This document shows positions 18,523-27,755 of a stretch of DNA of 64,000 nt, one piece after another. The notes under the pieces were generated by a model. The model did not search any database. It worked only from the letters and a program-made list of their open reading frames with translations, and was not told the origin of the DNA. Position 1 is the stretch's first letter; each line of letters opens with the position of its first letter. Origin of the DNA: Pirellulaceae bacterium (lineage in GTDB: Bacteria; Planctomycetota; Planctomycetia; Pirellulales; Pirellulaceae); contig JAKVBZ010000013.1 of the NCBI GenBank assembly GCA_022448645.1, positions 31,542 to 95,541 of the forward strand. Reading direction: 5' to 3'. Both the position numbers and the translations under genes were made by a program.

Positions 18523-18621
18523 CGCCATCTTTCTTGATGCACGTTGGTACATGGTGAGGGAAACCGCGACTTAAAACAAGCTATTGCCATCCATCGGAGG
18601 CGAAGCGCAGGGAGGTGAGGC

Positions 18622-20016
18622 GTGCAACGGATCTCCGTTCGAGCAGCTCGAAGTGTTGATGCTATTGGTCAAGAGGTGCGCGTCCAAGGGTGGATTCGCA
18701 CGCGACGCGATTCCAAAGCCGGGTTCAGCTTTCTGGAGGTCAATGACGGGTCTTCCTTTGCCAATATTCAGGTCATTGCAGACGCAGAGTTGGCCAACTA
18801 CGAATCGGACATTCGTCGCTTGTCCACTGGTTGTAGCGTGAGTATTGATGGAGTTGTACAGGCCTCGTCGGGAAAAGGGCAGGCAACTGAGGTTCACGCG
18901 CGTCAGATCAAAGTTCACGGTTGGGCCAACCCGGACGAGTATCCGTTGCAGAAGAAGCGACATTCTTTCGAAAAACTACGTGAGTGGGCTCATTTACGTC
19001 CGCGTACCAATACGTTTGGTGCGGTCGCTCGTGTGCGAAACGAGATAGCTCGTGCCATTCATCTGTTCTTTCAAGATGAGGATTTTTTGTACGTGCACAC
19101 GCCGGTTATCACTGCGAGTGACTGCGAGGGAGCCGGCGAGCTGTTTCGGGTGACCACATTGGATCTGGAGAATTTACCAATCCAAAATGGAAAGGTCGAC
19201 TACCAAGCCGATTTTTTTGATCGTCCTAGCTTCCTAACGGTCAGTGGTCAGCTTGAAGCAGAAGTCTATGCCACCGCGCTGGGAAAAGTGTACACATTTG
19301 GTCCTACGTTTCGTGCCGAGAATTCCAACACGTCGCGCCATCTTGCCGAATTTTGGATGGTCGAGCCAGAAATGGCGTTCTACGATTTAGCCGACAATAT
19401 GGACTTGGCTGAGCGATTCTTAAAATACGTTTGCAGCCATGTTCTCAGTCATTGCGTGGAAGATATGGAATTTTTTAACCAGCGAATTGAGGACACGGCA
19501 CTGGCAACCCTGCAAATGGTTGCTGCACCCTCTAGTTTTGAACGCGTAAGCTATACGGATGCCATACGAATCCTGCAAGATTCCGGTAAATCTTTTGAGT
19601 ACCAAGTCGATTGGGGAAAGGATTTGCAATCCGAGCACGAACGTTATCTTACGGAAATCGAATTCAAATGCCCGGTAATCTTGTACGATTATCCACGCAC
19701 CATCAAACCGTTTTACATGTATGTCAACGATGACGAAAAAACGGTGCGCGCTATGGATGTATTGGTCCCTCGCGTGGGTGAAATTATCGGAGGTAGCCAA
19801 CGTGAAGATCGACTGGACGTGTTGACTCAAAGGATGGAACAGCAACATTTAGACCCCGAGAATTATTGGTGGTATTTGGATTTGCGTCGGTTTGGTACTG
19901 TTCCTCATGCGGGATTCGGATTGGGACTTGAACGTCTCATTCAGTTTATAACGGGCATGGCAAATATCCGGGACGTCATCCCGTTTCCGCGCACTCCGGG
20001 AAGCGCCGAATTCTAA
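18622..20016 (+). CDS. asnS: asparaginyl-tRNA synthetase
   Basis: 464 residues, the typical AsnRS size. It starts at GTG 18622 directly behind GGAGGTGAGG (18611-18620). The N-terminal OB-fold anticodon-binding domain (about 15-105) contains [22 protein letters not shown]. The class II catalytic core has motif 2 as [22 protein letters not shown] and motif 3 as [16 protein letters not shown]. The ending [17 protein letters not shown] is typical of AsnRS rather than AspRS. It charges tRNA-Asn in the cytoplasm. A leader with alternative hairpins lies upstream. A small membrane protein gene follows after 7 bases. Confidence 0.96.
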   Translation: MQRISVRAARSVDAIGQEVRVQGWIRTRRDSKAGFSFLEVNDGSSFANIQVIADAELANYESDIRRLSTGCSVSIDGVVQASSGKGQATEVHARQIKVHGWANPDEYPLQKKRHSFEKLREWAHLRPRTNTFGAVARVRNEIARAIHLFFQDEDFLYVHTPVITASDCEGAGELFRVTTLDLENLPIQNGKVDYQADFFDRPSFLTVSGQLEAEVYATALGKVYTFGPTFRAENSNTSRHLAEFWMVEPEMAFYDLADNMDLAERFLKYVCSHVLSHCVEDMEFFNQRIEDTALATLQMVAAPSSFERVSYTDAIRILQDSGKSFEYQVDWGKDLQSEHERYLTEIEFKCPVILYDYPRTIKPFYMYVNDDEKTVRAMDVLVPRVGEIIGGSQREDRLDVLTQRMEQQHLDPENYWWYLDLRRFGTVPHAGFGLGLERLIQFITGMANIRDVIPFPRTPGSAEF

Positions 20017-20023
20017 CGGGTGC

Positions 20024-20398
20024 ATGATTAAACGACATCCATCTCGGCATACAGCTCGTCACAATCGGCGCCTTTCTGAAAATCGCGCTGCTGAGGTGGT
20101 CACGGTCGCATGGATGCTTTGCACTCTTACCACTCTTATTGCCGAAAGCGGCGTGGTATTGGTGAGACTTTTGCTTTCGTTTACGGATCCGATAGTGCGT
20201 GAAGGCAATGTGGTAAATGGTTGGATGCAGTTGCTCGTTGCGTTGGCGTTGATAGCTGTCACTTCCGGAGTTTGTTCATTGCTATTGTTACCGGTCGTCT
20301 ATTGGTTGCGACAGGTCCCCCCCCCTCGGCCCATCACGGTTGGGGCCTGTGTCATTGCAGTTTTACCGCTTGTGGCAATCCTATGGTTGGTGATGTAG
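20024..20398 (+). CDS. small hypothetical membrane protein (3 TM)
   Basis: 124 residues, beginning 7 bases after the asnS stop, so probably cotranscribed. A basic N-terminus (about 25 residues, rich in Arg/His) is followed by three hydrophobic segments at roughly 26-52, 67-95 and 102-123. No recognised domain. The short spacing and the membrane-protein pattern support a real gene; the function is unknown. Confidence 0.6.
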   Translation: MIKRHPSRHTARHNRRLSENRAAEVVTVAWMLCTLTTLIAESGVVLVRLLLSFTDPIVREGNVVNGWMQLLVALALIAVTSGVCSLLLLPVVYWLRQVPPPRPITVGACVIAVLPLVAILWLVM

Positions 20399-20960
20399 TG
20401 CGGTCCTGCGTTTCTGTCGTAACGGAACGACGATTTGCCCATCTGCATTCTAGTACCTACCCTTTCTGTGGCGGACGTTGTGTGGCTCATCTTACAAACG
20501 CCAGACGTTGAGGACAGGTTCTCTCGTCCGAGACGCGATCGTGTTCAGTGAATTTGCACGGTTCTATTTTTACAAGTGACTCTTTTTTACTGGTGTCCGA
20601 GAAAACGCGTGGCTTTATCGTCCGCGTTCACACGTGAACATTCACCTGAAATCTGGCACCAATGTGAAGGACATTTTCGAATTGCAGAATGTTCGCCACA
20701 GGCGCTTGTACGTATCGGCAATGCCGGAGAGATTCGCGACTCCGGGTGCCTTTGCGGGTAGAGCCCCGGGGAATCATTGAGCCGTATGCATGGTTGGTAC
20801 AGCAGTTGTACTAATCGGCGTCGCGGCAAAGCCAACAAGAGCAAACACGTTTTGTGTTTAACAAGCGGTATGGTTCTGTGTGAATTGAGCTGGCCGTCTT
20901 TATGTCCCTGTGTTGCGATGGACGTGCCGGCTACCAATTGGTATCAACCAGCCGTGACGA
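20399..20960. other. 562-base intergenic region, no gene seen
   Basis: Both flanking genes end here (small membrane protein on plus, carA on minus). Short open frames have no ribosome sites and no recognisable composition. A perfect 12-base palindrome TACCAATTGGTA lies at 20932-20943, 18 bases past the carA stop. AAACAC (20843-20848) pairs with GTGTTT (20854-20859), a weak hairpin. No clear terminator was found. The length is unusual for a convergent gap, so an unrecognised RNA gene or a decayed gene cannot be excluded. Confidence 0.4.
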
Positions 20961-22115
20961 TCAAGGCATTCTTTGTCGGAATTGCTGAAAGAGATATTCG
21001 CTGTCGTGCGGACCAGCTGAGGCTTCTGGGTGGTATTGGACGCTGAACGCGTCGTATTCTTTGTGAGCCACGCCGGCAATCGTGTTGTCGTTTAGGTTGC
21101 GATGCGTGATCTGTAGGCAGTCGGGCAGGCTTTCTTCGTCGACGGCAAACCCATGATTTTGAGCCGTGATTTCTACTCTTCCGGTATCGATGTTGAGGAC
21201 CGGCTGGTTAGCTCCACGATGTCCGAATTTGAGTTTGAAGGTCTTGGCGCCGCAGGCCAAAGACAACAACTGGTGTCCCAGACAGATACCAAAGATAGGT
21301 TGTTTTCCCAGCAATTGTTGGATGGTGTGGATCGCATAGTCAACAGGTTCGGGGTCGCCAGGTCCGTTCGATAGGAATATGCCATCAGGATCACATTCCA
21401 TGACCTCTTCTGCCGTTGCTGTTCCTGGAAGAATTGTCACCTGACAGCCTTTGTCGACCAGATGACGGGCAATGTTCCATTTCATGCCAAAGTCGAGTGC
21501 AACCACGTGCGGAGATTGACTGCTGTCGGACGAAGTCGGTTTGTTAGCTCTGGTCGAATCGCTGTCTTGATGGTCTTCGGTTTGTTCCCACGCGGCCAAA
21601 GGAGACGTCCATTTGCGATGGGCATTCGGAACGACTTGACGTACTAAGTCTCTACCGAGCAAGCCGGGGCTCTCCTGAGCTGCTTTGACCAAATAGCTAT
21701 CATCCAAATTCGTGCTAGACAGCACACCTTTCATAGCGCCCTGCGAGCGAATGCGACGAACTAAGGCACGCGTATCGATCCCGGCTAAGCCAACGATATT
21801 GTGCTTCATCAAGTATTCGTTCAGCAGTCCTTCGGAGCGATAATTGCTGTCACGACGACTTAACTCGCGTACGATGAACCCCGAGAGATGGGGACGTTCG
21901 TTTTCAATGTCTTCCTGGTTCACACCATAGTTACCGATTTGGGGATAGGTCATCGTCACGATCTGACCACAGTAACTGGGGTCTGTGAGAATTTCCTGAT
22001 AACCGGTCATGGATGTATTAAAACAGACCTCGCCGTCGATTTCACCTTGGGCACCGATAGATTCACCGGTGAAAATGGTGCCGTCCTCCAATGCGAGTTT
22101 TGCTGGTGAGTGCAT
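20961..22115 (-). CDS. carA: carbamoyl-phosphate synthase small (glutaminase) subunit
   Basis: 384 residues. The N-terminal CarA-specific domain (about 1-150) has CFNTSMTGYQEILTDPSY and ELSRRDSNYRS. The C-terminal class I glutamine amidotransferase domain shows DFGMKWNIAR, FLSNGPGDPEP, the nucleophile Cys in GICLGHQLL, and the His-Glu pair in VQYHPEASAGPHDSEYLF. It supplies ammonia from glutamine to CarB for carbamoyl phosphate in arginine and pyrimidine synthesis. carB is not in the window. A polar insert of about 35 residues rich in Ser/Asp/Thr links the two domains. The upstream region contains direct and inverted repeats that could be control sites. Confidence 0.97.
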   Translation of the reverse strand: MHSPAKLALEDGTIFTGESIGAQGEIDGEVCFNTSMTGYQEILTDPSYCGQIVTMTYPQIGNYGVNQEDIENERPHLSGFIVRELSRRDSNYRSEGLLNEYLMKHNIVGLAGIDTRALVRRIRSQGAMKGVLSSTNLDDSYLVKAAQESPGLLGRDLVRQVVPNAHRKWTSPLAAWEQTEDHQDSDSTRANKPTSSDSSQSPHVVALDFGMKWNIARHLVDKGCQVTILPGTATAEEVMECDPDGIFLSNGPGDPEPVDYAIHTIQQLLGKQPIFGICLGHQLLSLACGAKTFKLKFGHRGANQPVLNIDTGRVEITAQNHGFAVDEESLPDCLQITHRNLNDNTIAGVAHKEYDAFSVQYHPEASAGPHDSEYLFQQFRQRMP

Positions 22116-22219
22116 GATTTGGGTCTTCGTGAAAAAGTGAATGGTTCTTTGTTAATGGGTTAATGGGCAATCCAGGAGAGGCCACTATTTCTTGGCAGAT
22201 GAGGCCATGTTTGCCATTG

Positions 22220-22251
22220 TCTTCTGTCTACCTACACGATCTTCTGTCTAC
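22220..22251. repeat. short direct repeat upstream of carA
   Basis: TCTTCTGTCTAC occurs at 22220-22231 and again at 22240-22251, exactly 20 bases apart (about two helical turns). It lies about 105-135 bases upstream of the carA start and could be a pair of protein-binding sites. Confidence 0.45.
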
Positions 22252-22277
22252 ACGCCAGAATTTTCAACCGCTTTCCA

Positions 22278-22311
22278 TTCAAACTGAAGAGATCTTAGTA
22301 TTCAGTTTGAA
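22278..22311. promoter_or_regulatory. perfect 11-bp inverted repeat, possible operator
   Basis: TTCAAACTGAA (22278-22288) and TTCAGTTTGAA (22301-22311) are perfect inverted copies with a 12-base spacer. It lies between carA (minus) and the putative promoter at 22330 (plus). It may be an operator for either gene or an RNA hairpin in a carA leader. Confidence 0.45.
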
Positions 22312-22329
22312 GCCCATCGTTGTCAACGT

Positions 22330-22357
22330 TTGACTTCAACCGACATCCTACTAAAGT
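22330..22357 (+). promoter_or_regulatory. sigma-70-like promoter for a candidate small RNA
   Basis: TTGACT (22330-22335), 16-base spacer, TAAAGT (22352-22357). Expected start near 22364. No plus-strand protein gene follows before the terminator at 22440-22480. The -35 overlaps a small inverted repeat GTCAA-CGT-TTGAC. Confidence 0.4.
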
Positions 22358-22363
22358 CCTTCG

Positions 22364-22480
22364 CTCGAATTGCCCGATACGGTTTTTACGGCTGTGGGTC
22401 TCTGAGGGTTGATTTGTCAATTCTCAGGCAGCCAAACACGAGGATTCTTGCTGCGGCGAGCAAGAATCCTCTTTTTATTT
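22364..22480 (+). ncRNA. candidate small non-coding RNA (about 117 nt)
   Basis: Between a promoter-like sequence and a strong terminator the plus strand folds well. GGCTG (22390-22394) pairs with CAGCC (22429-22433), enclosing an 11-pair stem 22402-22412 / 22417-22427 with loop UUUG and two G-U pairs. A 13-pair terminator stem follows. No open frame of note lies inside, and both flanking genes are on the minus strand. I do not recognise an RNA family; 6S-like and SRP-like features are absent. The alternative is that the hairpins only end transcription of the aminotransferase gene on the minus strand. Confidence 0.45.
22440..22480 (+). terminator. strong rho-independent terminator
   Basis: GAGGATTCTTGCT (22440-22452) and AGCAAGAATCCTC (22459-22471) pair perfectly over 13 positions with loop GCGGCG, followed by TTTTTATTT. 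The T-tract is on the plus strand. On the minus strand, where the aminotransferase gene ends at 22551, only a weak T-stretch follows the stem. Confidence 0.85.
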
Positions 22481-22550
22481 AGTTCAAGCCTCAAGTTTTT
22501 CACGCTACGGGCCGCACGTCAAGTTACAGAGAGCCTCGATTACCCATTTT

Positions 22551-23795
22551 TTACTGTGCCCGCAAATCCAAGCAGCGAGCGATCTGCCTTACGGCTTGTC
22601 GCAGCCGATTCTCGTTTTCTACCAGCGCTAACCGTACAAACCCCTCTCCAACTGCTCCAAAACCGCTTCCGGGACTGACAGCAACGTCCGCTTGCTCCAA
22701 CAACATCATGGCAAAGTCCATCGTGCTCATGCGTTCATTCCAGGGGGAAGGGATAGGGGCCCAGACGAACATGCCAGCTTTAGGTGGTGTTACCTGCCAG
22801 CCGGTTTGATTGAGTCTATCGACCAACACGTCGCGACGTTGCTGGTACATGTTGGCCTGACGTTCCACCGCTGCTTCTGTCTCTCGCATGGCGACGATGG
22901 CAGCAATCTGAATCGCCTGGAACATGCCGTAATCGTAGTATCCTTTGATGATGCCCAAAGAGCGGATCATGTCAGCATTTCCGCAGCAAAATCCAACTCG
23001 CCAACCGGCCATGTTGTATCCCTTGCTCATGGTTGTGAATTCCACGCCAACTTTTTCCGCTCCAGGTGCTGAGAGAAAGCTGGGAGGGCGGTAGTCACCG
23101 AATCCGAGGTCGGCATAGGCGAAGTCACTGATTACCAGGAACCCGAAGCGATTGGCCAACTCAACGATTCGAGCGTAGAACTCAGGTTCTACAGTCACTG
23201 TAGAGGGATTGTGTGGATAATTGAGGATAAGTAATTTGGGGCGAGGGTATAAGTGCTTGCAGGTGTATTCCACGTTTTCCAGGAATTGGTTGCCATTGGC
23301 AACTTCTAAGGCGATGACGTTTCCCGATGCTAAAGCGACGCCATACATGTGGACAGGAAAGTAAGGCGCTGGGACGATTGCTGTGTCGCCAGGGCCCATC
23401 ATTGCCAAGCACATGTGGCTAAACCCTTCCTTGGAGCCCAAGCACGTCATGACTTGAGTTTCGGGATCCAGACGCACACCATACTTGCGGAAGTACTTGC
23501 TACCGACTTCACGTCGTAGATTGAGAATACCGCTGGAGTTGCTGTAGCCGTGATTTCTTGGATCTCGCGATGCCTCGGCAAGCTTATCAATCACGACGTT
23601 CTCGGGCGGGTCTGACGGGTTTCCCATGCCCAGATCGATGACGTCATTGCCAGCGCGCCGTTTTTCATACAGCAGTTGGTTGATGCGCCCAAACATATAG
23701 GGTGGAAGACGCAAAACACGCGCAGCTGGTTGTACCTGAGAAGCCAACTTGCTTCCCAGATCGAAGCTCAAAGGTTTGATTTCGTACTCAGACAT
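22551..23795 (-). CDS. class I/II PLP-dependent aminotransferase (AlaC / LL-DAP aminotransferase-like)
   Basis: 414 residues. The PLP Lys is K258 in [13 protein letters not shown]; other fold-type I marks are LGSKEGF, NYPHNPS and [11 protein letters not shown]. The closest resemblance is to the AlaC/YfdZ glutamate-pyruvate transaminase group and LL-diaminopimelate aminotransferase. It moves an amino group between an amino acid and a keto acid in the cytoplasm. Exact substrates cannot be told. It is followed on the same strand (transcription order cysK, ICL-like, aminotransferase) by the candidate RNA locus. The gap from the preceding ICL-like gene is 41 bases, consistent with an operon. Confidence 0.9.
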   Translation of the reverse strand: MSEYEIKPLSFDLGSKLASQVQPAARVLRLPPYMFGRINQLLYEKRRAGNDVIDLGMGNPSDPPENVVIDKLAEASRDPRNHGYSNSSGILNLRREVGSKYFRKYGVRLDPETQVMTCLGSKEGFSHMCLAMMGPGDTAIVPAPYFPVHMYGVALASGNVIALEVANGNQFLENVEYTCKHLYPRPKLLILNYPHNPSTVTVEPEFYARIVELANRFGFLVISDFAYADLGFGDYRPPSFLSAPGAEKVGVEFTTMSKGYNMAGWRVGFCCGNADMIRSLGIIKGYYDYGMFQAIQIAAIVAMRETEAAVERQANMYQQRRDVLVDRLNQTGWQVTPPKAGMFVWAPIPSPWNERMSTMDFAMMLLEQADVAVSPGSGFGAVGEGFVRLALVENENRLRQAVRQIARCLDLRAQ

Positions 23796-23836
23796 AAGGT
23801 ATCGGCGGACTCGACCGACCCGTTGCTAGCTGATTG

Positions 23837-24700
23837 CTACTTTACACCAAAACGTTTTGCCATTGTGTATTTGTCCTCGACGCCGATCAATTTGTTGAAA
23901 TCGCCAAATGCCATCAGGCAGTCTTCTGCGCCAAGTGTTGTTTCATCATCCTTCAGCTTGCGATAAATCGCTTCCACGGCGTGAGCGGCTGCATACAAGC
24001 CCGCTAGGGGATAAAGGATCAGATGAAATCCCATGTCCGACAACTCCTGTTTGGGGAGGACCGGTGTTTTTCCGCCTTCAATCATATTAGCCACATTAGG
24101 AGCGGGGGACCGCTTTCCGATTTCTGCCAACTGTTCCCAATTACCTGGAGCTTCTACGAAGCTCGCATCGGCTCCGGCGTCCCGAGCAGCTTCTACGCGA
24201 GCGATGGCCTCATCCAAACCGTGTACTTGTTCAGCATCCGTACGTGCAACGATGAAAAAGTCGCGTCCATCACGGGCTTCCACAGCAGCATGAATTTTTT
24301 GGATGTATTCATCGCGTTCGACAACTTTTTTGCCACGCATGTGACCACACTTCTTAGGCCATTGCTGATCTTCTAGAAAACATCCTGCCGCACCAGCGCG
24401 AATCAAGCCGTCGACAGTTCGGTGGACGTTCAAGGGATTACCGTAGCCTGTGTCGGCGTCGACGATGATTGGAATCGAAACGCTATCGCAGATACCCCGC
24501 GCCGCCGCAGTGATCTCGGTTTGAGTTAGCAAACCAAAGTCTGGTTCACCAATCGACGTTGCGGACACCGCATAACCAGAAATGAATGCCATCGGGAAAC
24601 CAGCGCGCTGGGCAATCGCCGCAGATAATGTATCGAAGACACCGGGAAAGGTAAGCGTACCGACTTCCTCAAGGATTTGGTGGATACGTGTTGTGCCCAT
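23837..24700 (-). CDS. isocitrate lyase / PEP mutase superfamily enzyme
   Basis: 287 residues from ATG 24700; a TTG at 24715 would add five. Clear family motifs are GVFDTLSA near the start, VDADTGYGNP (metal-binding Asp), EDQQWPKKCGHMRGKKVV (the catalytic Cys of lyases in KKCGH) and RTDAEQ. The KKCGH loop favours a C-C lyase of 2-methylisocitrate-lyase, dimethylmalate-lyase or oxaloacetate-decarboxylase type over PEP phosphonomutase. It probably cleaves or decarboxylates a small keto or hydroxy acid with Mg. It lies between cysK and an aminotransferase, same strand, so a shared carbon/amino-acid pathway is possible. Confidence 0.9.
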   Translation of the reverse strand: MGTTRIHQILEEVGTLTFPGVFDTLSAAIAQRAGFPMAFISGYAVSATSIGEPDFGLLTQTEITAAARGICDSVSIPIIVDADTGYGNPLNVHRTVDGLIRAGAAGCFLEDQQWPKKCGHMRGKKVVERDEYIQKIHAAVEARDGRDFFIVARTDAEQVHGLDEAIARVEAARDAGADASFVEAPGNWEQLAEIGKRSPAPNVANMIEGGKTPVLPKQELSDMGFHLILYPLAGLYAAAHAVEAIYRKLKDDETTLGAEDCLMAFGDFNKLIGVEDKYTMAKRFGVK

Positions 24701-24798
24701 GTTTTGTGTGCGCAAAAGGACCGGCTAGTCACCGTTTGGTGCTAGCCGGGTGACATGACTGAGATGTTTGTAATGATAACGACTAACGGAAGTGTACT

Positions 24799-25758
24799 TC
24801 ATTCGGGATACAGTTGTGTGGATAGGTACCGTTCGCCGATGTCGGGCAGCACTACGACAATGACCTTGCCTTGATTTGTATCGCGCCGGGCAACGTCCAG
24901 TGCTGCCCAAGCCGCAGCACCACTGCTTATCCCACAAAAGATTCCTTCCTCTTTGGCCAAACGTCGGGCAGTTTGGGCGGCATTTTCATCGGTGACTTGA
25001 ACGACGTCATCGATAATATCGACGTTAAGCACGTTAGGAATAAAACCAGCTCCAATGCCCTGAATGGTGTGTTTGCCGGGTTTGAGATTTTCTCCGTTAC
25101 GACGTTGAGTGATGACTGGACTATTTGCCGGTTCGACGGCAATGGAGACTAACTCAGGCTTGCGTTTTTTTAAAACTTCCGACACACCCGTGATCGTTCC
25201 CCCGGTACCTACACCACTGACAAAAATGTCGATCTGACCCTCCGTATCTTTCCAGATTTCTTCGGCAGTGGTTTGGCGGTGTATTTCCGGATTCGCCGGA
25301 TTGTTGAACTGTTGTGGCATAAAATAGTTGTCATCGGTGCTCAGTAGTTCTTCTGCCTTCCGCACAGCCCCTGGCATTCCTTCTGCGGCCGGCGTGAGCA
25401 CAATTTCAGCTCCTAAAGCTTTGAGCAATCGGCGACGTTCGAGTGTCATACTTTCCGGCATCGTCACCATTAGTTTGTAACCTCGAGCCGCACACACGTA
25501 GGCTAGAGCGATCCCTGTATTTCCACTGGTAGGTTCAACGATCACCGTATTGGACTGGATGTGCCCATCTCGTTCGGCCGCATCAATCATCGCCCTCCCA
25601 ATGCGATCCTTGACGCTCCAAAGAGGGTTCATGTTTTCTACCTTGACCAATACCGTTGCAGCGCATCCTTCGGAGACGCGTCGCAGTTTTACCAGAGGAG
25701 TTCCTCCGATGCACTGTGTGATTTCGTCGTTAATTCCGGAACGAGCTACAGTTGCCAT
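24799..25758 (-). CDS. cysK: cysteine synthase A (O-acetylserine sulfhydrylase)
   Basis: 319 residues, typical. PLP is bound by K50 in [11 protein letters not shown]. The substrate loop [12 protein letters not shown], the Gly-rich phosphate cup [11 protein letters not shown] and the end [13 protein letters not shown] all match CysK rather than CysM or threonine synthase. It makes cysteine from O-acetylserine and sulfide in the cytoplasm. The ATG has AAGGAAAAG just upstream. It heads a minus-strand group with the ICL-like enzyme and the aminotransferase (gap 98 bases). No serine acetyltransferase gene is seen nearby. Confidence 0.95.
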   Translation of the reverse strand: MATVARSGINDEITQCIGGTPLVKLRRVSEGCAATVLVKVENMNPLWSVKDRIGRAMIDAAERDGHIQSNTVIVEPTSGNTGIALAYVCAARGYKLMVTMPESMTLERRRLLKALGAEIVLTPAAEGMPGAVRKAEELLSTDDNYFMPQQFNNPANPEIHRQTTAEEIWKDTEGQIDIFVSGVGTGGTITGVSEVLKKRKPELVSIAVEPANSPVITQRRNGENLKPGKHTIQGIGAGFIPNVLNVDIIDDVVQVTDENAAQTARRLAKEEGIFCGISSGAAAWAALDVARRDTNQGKVIVVVLPDIGERYLSTQLYPE

Positions 25759-25893
25759 GTTCTTTTCCTTAATGCGTGACGCTGTTTTCGGGTAGCGGCT
25801 TTGGGGTTGGTCGTGTGATGACGAAGTAACATCACTCGACGCGCGAAGTATAGCAGACGAGAGACACCCGGGTCAACGTGGCGAACGGTGCGA

Positions 25894-27747
25894 CTAGTTC
25901 GGTTCCGCTACTTTAACAGGGTCGACCAGTGCGATTACGGTTTGGCCGGCGCGAGGCTGTGGCGTAATCTCTGCGACGCAAATGTCCAATGTGTCGGGGT
26001 CTCGTACTACAAACATTACCAACGCCGAATCTCCGTACATGGCTTGGAAATCCGTGAAGGTAAAATCGTCGGTGATGCGAGTCCGTTTAACGATCGCGCC
26101 TTCCCTAAATCTCGCGCGCAGATATTCTGTCGTTACTGAAGTGTGAAACAGCAATCGTGCTCGTAAGTGCTGAGGAACCGAATTGCGGCGAGCGGCGTCG
26201 AGTTTTTCTGGGGCCAATTGATAGACCTCTGCTCGCCCAAACACATCGGCGAGTTCCATGGTCGCTAACGTGTTGATTTCGTCGTTAGTTGTCATGGCCA
26301 GTAGGCGACTGATGCCGCTAAGATCCAATTCTTCCTGGACGTATTCTGACAGAATACTCCCAAATTCGGCGGGCAACCCGTCCATGCGAGCCCGTGCTGT
26401 GTGACGCTGGTTGGTGTCCACTAATAAAACCGGGAATCCTTCGGTTTGAACAGCCTTTGCGATTTCGCGAATGACCCGTTCTGCGCCTGCGAACAAAATC
26501 CCACCCCGATCCGGTTTGGCAACTTCCAGGCGTTTCGCCAACGGTGAAATGGTCAAACCATAAATGGCTACAGTGCCAACGATCACCAGGAATGTAAGCG
26601 GAACCATTTGATTGGCTTGGTCTGAAAGCGATTGGATCCAGGGCGCAGCGTCGTTGGAATGGGCTAGGTGTTGTAGCTCCAACGCGAACAGAGAGGCCAC
26701 TGCAGCCGCAACAATACCACGTGGATGAAGCCAGGCCAGGAACAGTTGCTCGCGCCATTTAAGTCCGCTTCCGTATGTTGAAAGCAGAACTGCTAAAGGT
26801 CGGATCAGCAGCAATGTCAACAGAAACAATAATCCTTGCCAACCGACACCCTGCAATTCGTCCCATGATACTCGGGACGCCAGTAAGATAAAGAGTGTCG
26901 AGATGAGTAGGATACGTAGGTTCTCTTTGAATTCGACAATATGCTTCAACGTGATTGATTTCTGATTCGCCAAGGCAATGCCTAGCACCGTTACCGTGAG
27001 GAGTCCCGATTCATGTTGGATGGCATTTGATACGGCAAACAATGCTATGACGGTGGCGAGCAGGACAGCACTTTGTAAATAATCTGGGATCAAATACTTT
27101 TTTAGCAGCTGAACTAAAATCCATGCGGCACTCACCCCAATAGACAATCCTGTCAGGGAGGTGACGATGATTCCCTTGGCCGTTGCCCAGAGTGCCTGTT
27201 CTAATCCGCCAATCAGAATTGCCTCGAAGACAAGGACGGCCAGTACGGCTCCAACCGGGTCATTCACGATTCCTTCCCATTTGGCCAATGAACCGATTCG
27301 GGCCTCGGGGCGCACGTATCGCAACAAGGGGCCGACGACGGTCGGTCCGCTCACCGTCAAGATGGCGCCGATCAGCGCAGCTAAGGGCCAGGGTAGGTTG
27401 AGTAGGAAATGGGCCGTGCACATGGATAAGATCCATGTGACTCCGACTCCCATTGTCACCAGACGAAAGACGGTCGTGCCGGTGCCTTGCAGCTCTGCGA
27501 AACGAAGGGTTAATCCACCCTCAAATAGAATCACCGCAACAGACAGAGACACGATAGGAAAAAGTACTTCGGCTGCGATCAGGGAATTGGCGTCCACATC
27601 TTGTTGGGTGATGAATTCAAATGTTGGAAGGAGCACGAAGCCTCCGACCAATAGCAAAAGGATCGCCGGAAGATGCAATCGCCAGGCGAGCCATTGGGCT
27701 GCAATGCCCAGAGAAATCACACTTGCCAAATAGAATAGGACGTCCAT
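25894..27747 (-). CDS. cation/proton antiporter (NhaP/KefB type) with C-terminal nucleotide-binding-like domain
   Basis: About 617 residues from ATG 27747; the frame is open 26 codons upstream but this would overlap the preceding gene and put polar sequence before the first helix. About 12 membrane segments cover residues 1-410, with the transport motifs SGPTVVGPLL and EGIVNDPVGAVLA, the Asp being the expected ion/proton site of CPA antiporters. The cytoplasmic C-terminus (about 430-560) looks like a TrkA-N/RCK domain, but the Gly-rich loop reads FAGAERVIRE, which is degenerate for nucleotide binding. It likely exchanges Na or K for protons. It directly follows the glycosyltransferase gene, with a gap of 8 bases. 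Confidence 0.88.
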   Translation of the reverse strand: MDVLFYLASVISLGIAAQWLAWRLHLPAILLLLVGGFVLLPTFEFITQQDVDANSLIAAEVLFPIVSLSVAVILFEGGLTLRFAELQGTGTTVFRLVTMGVGVTWILSMCTAHFLLNLPWPLAALIGAILTVSGPTVVGPLLRYVRPEARIGSLAKWEGIVNDPVGAVLAVLVFEAILIGGLEQALWATAKGIIVTSLTGLSIGVSAAWILVQLLKKYLIPDYLQSAVLLATVIALFAVSNAIQHESGLLTVTVLGIALANQKSITLKHIVEFKENLRILLISTLFILLASRVSWDELQGVGWQGLLFLLTLLLIRPLAVLLSTYGSGLKWREQLFLAWLHPRGIVAAAVASLFALELQHLAHSNDAAPWIQSLSDQANQMVPLTFLVIVGTVAIYGLTISPLAKRLEVAKPDRGGILFAGAERVIREIAKAVQTEGFPVLLVDTNQRHTARARMDGLPAEFGSILSEYVQEELDLSGISRLLAMTTNDEINTLATMELADVFGRAEVYQLAPEKLDAARRNSVPQHLRARLLFHTSVTTEYLRARFREGAIVKRTRITDDFTFTDFQAMYGDSALVMFVVRDPDTLDICVAEITPQPRAGQTVIALVDPVKVAEPN

Positions 27748-27755
27748 GTCTTGTT

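Noticed and set aside
18555..18575. GAGGGAAACCGCG before asnS, resembling the T-box sequence
   Set aside because: The UGGN bulge needed to pair with the tRNA end is missing, no terminator follows it, and no specifier stem was found.
20587..20937. 116-codon minus-strand frame downstream of carA
   Set aside because: Composition looks like translated non-coding DNA (Arg/His/Ser-rich without pattern) and there is no ribosome site.
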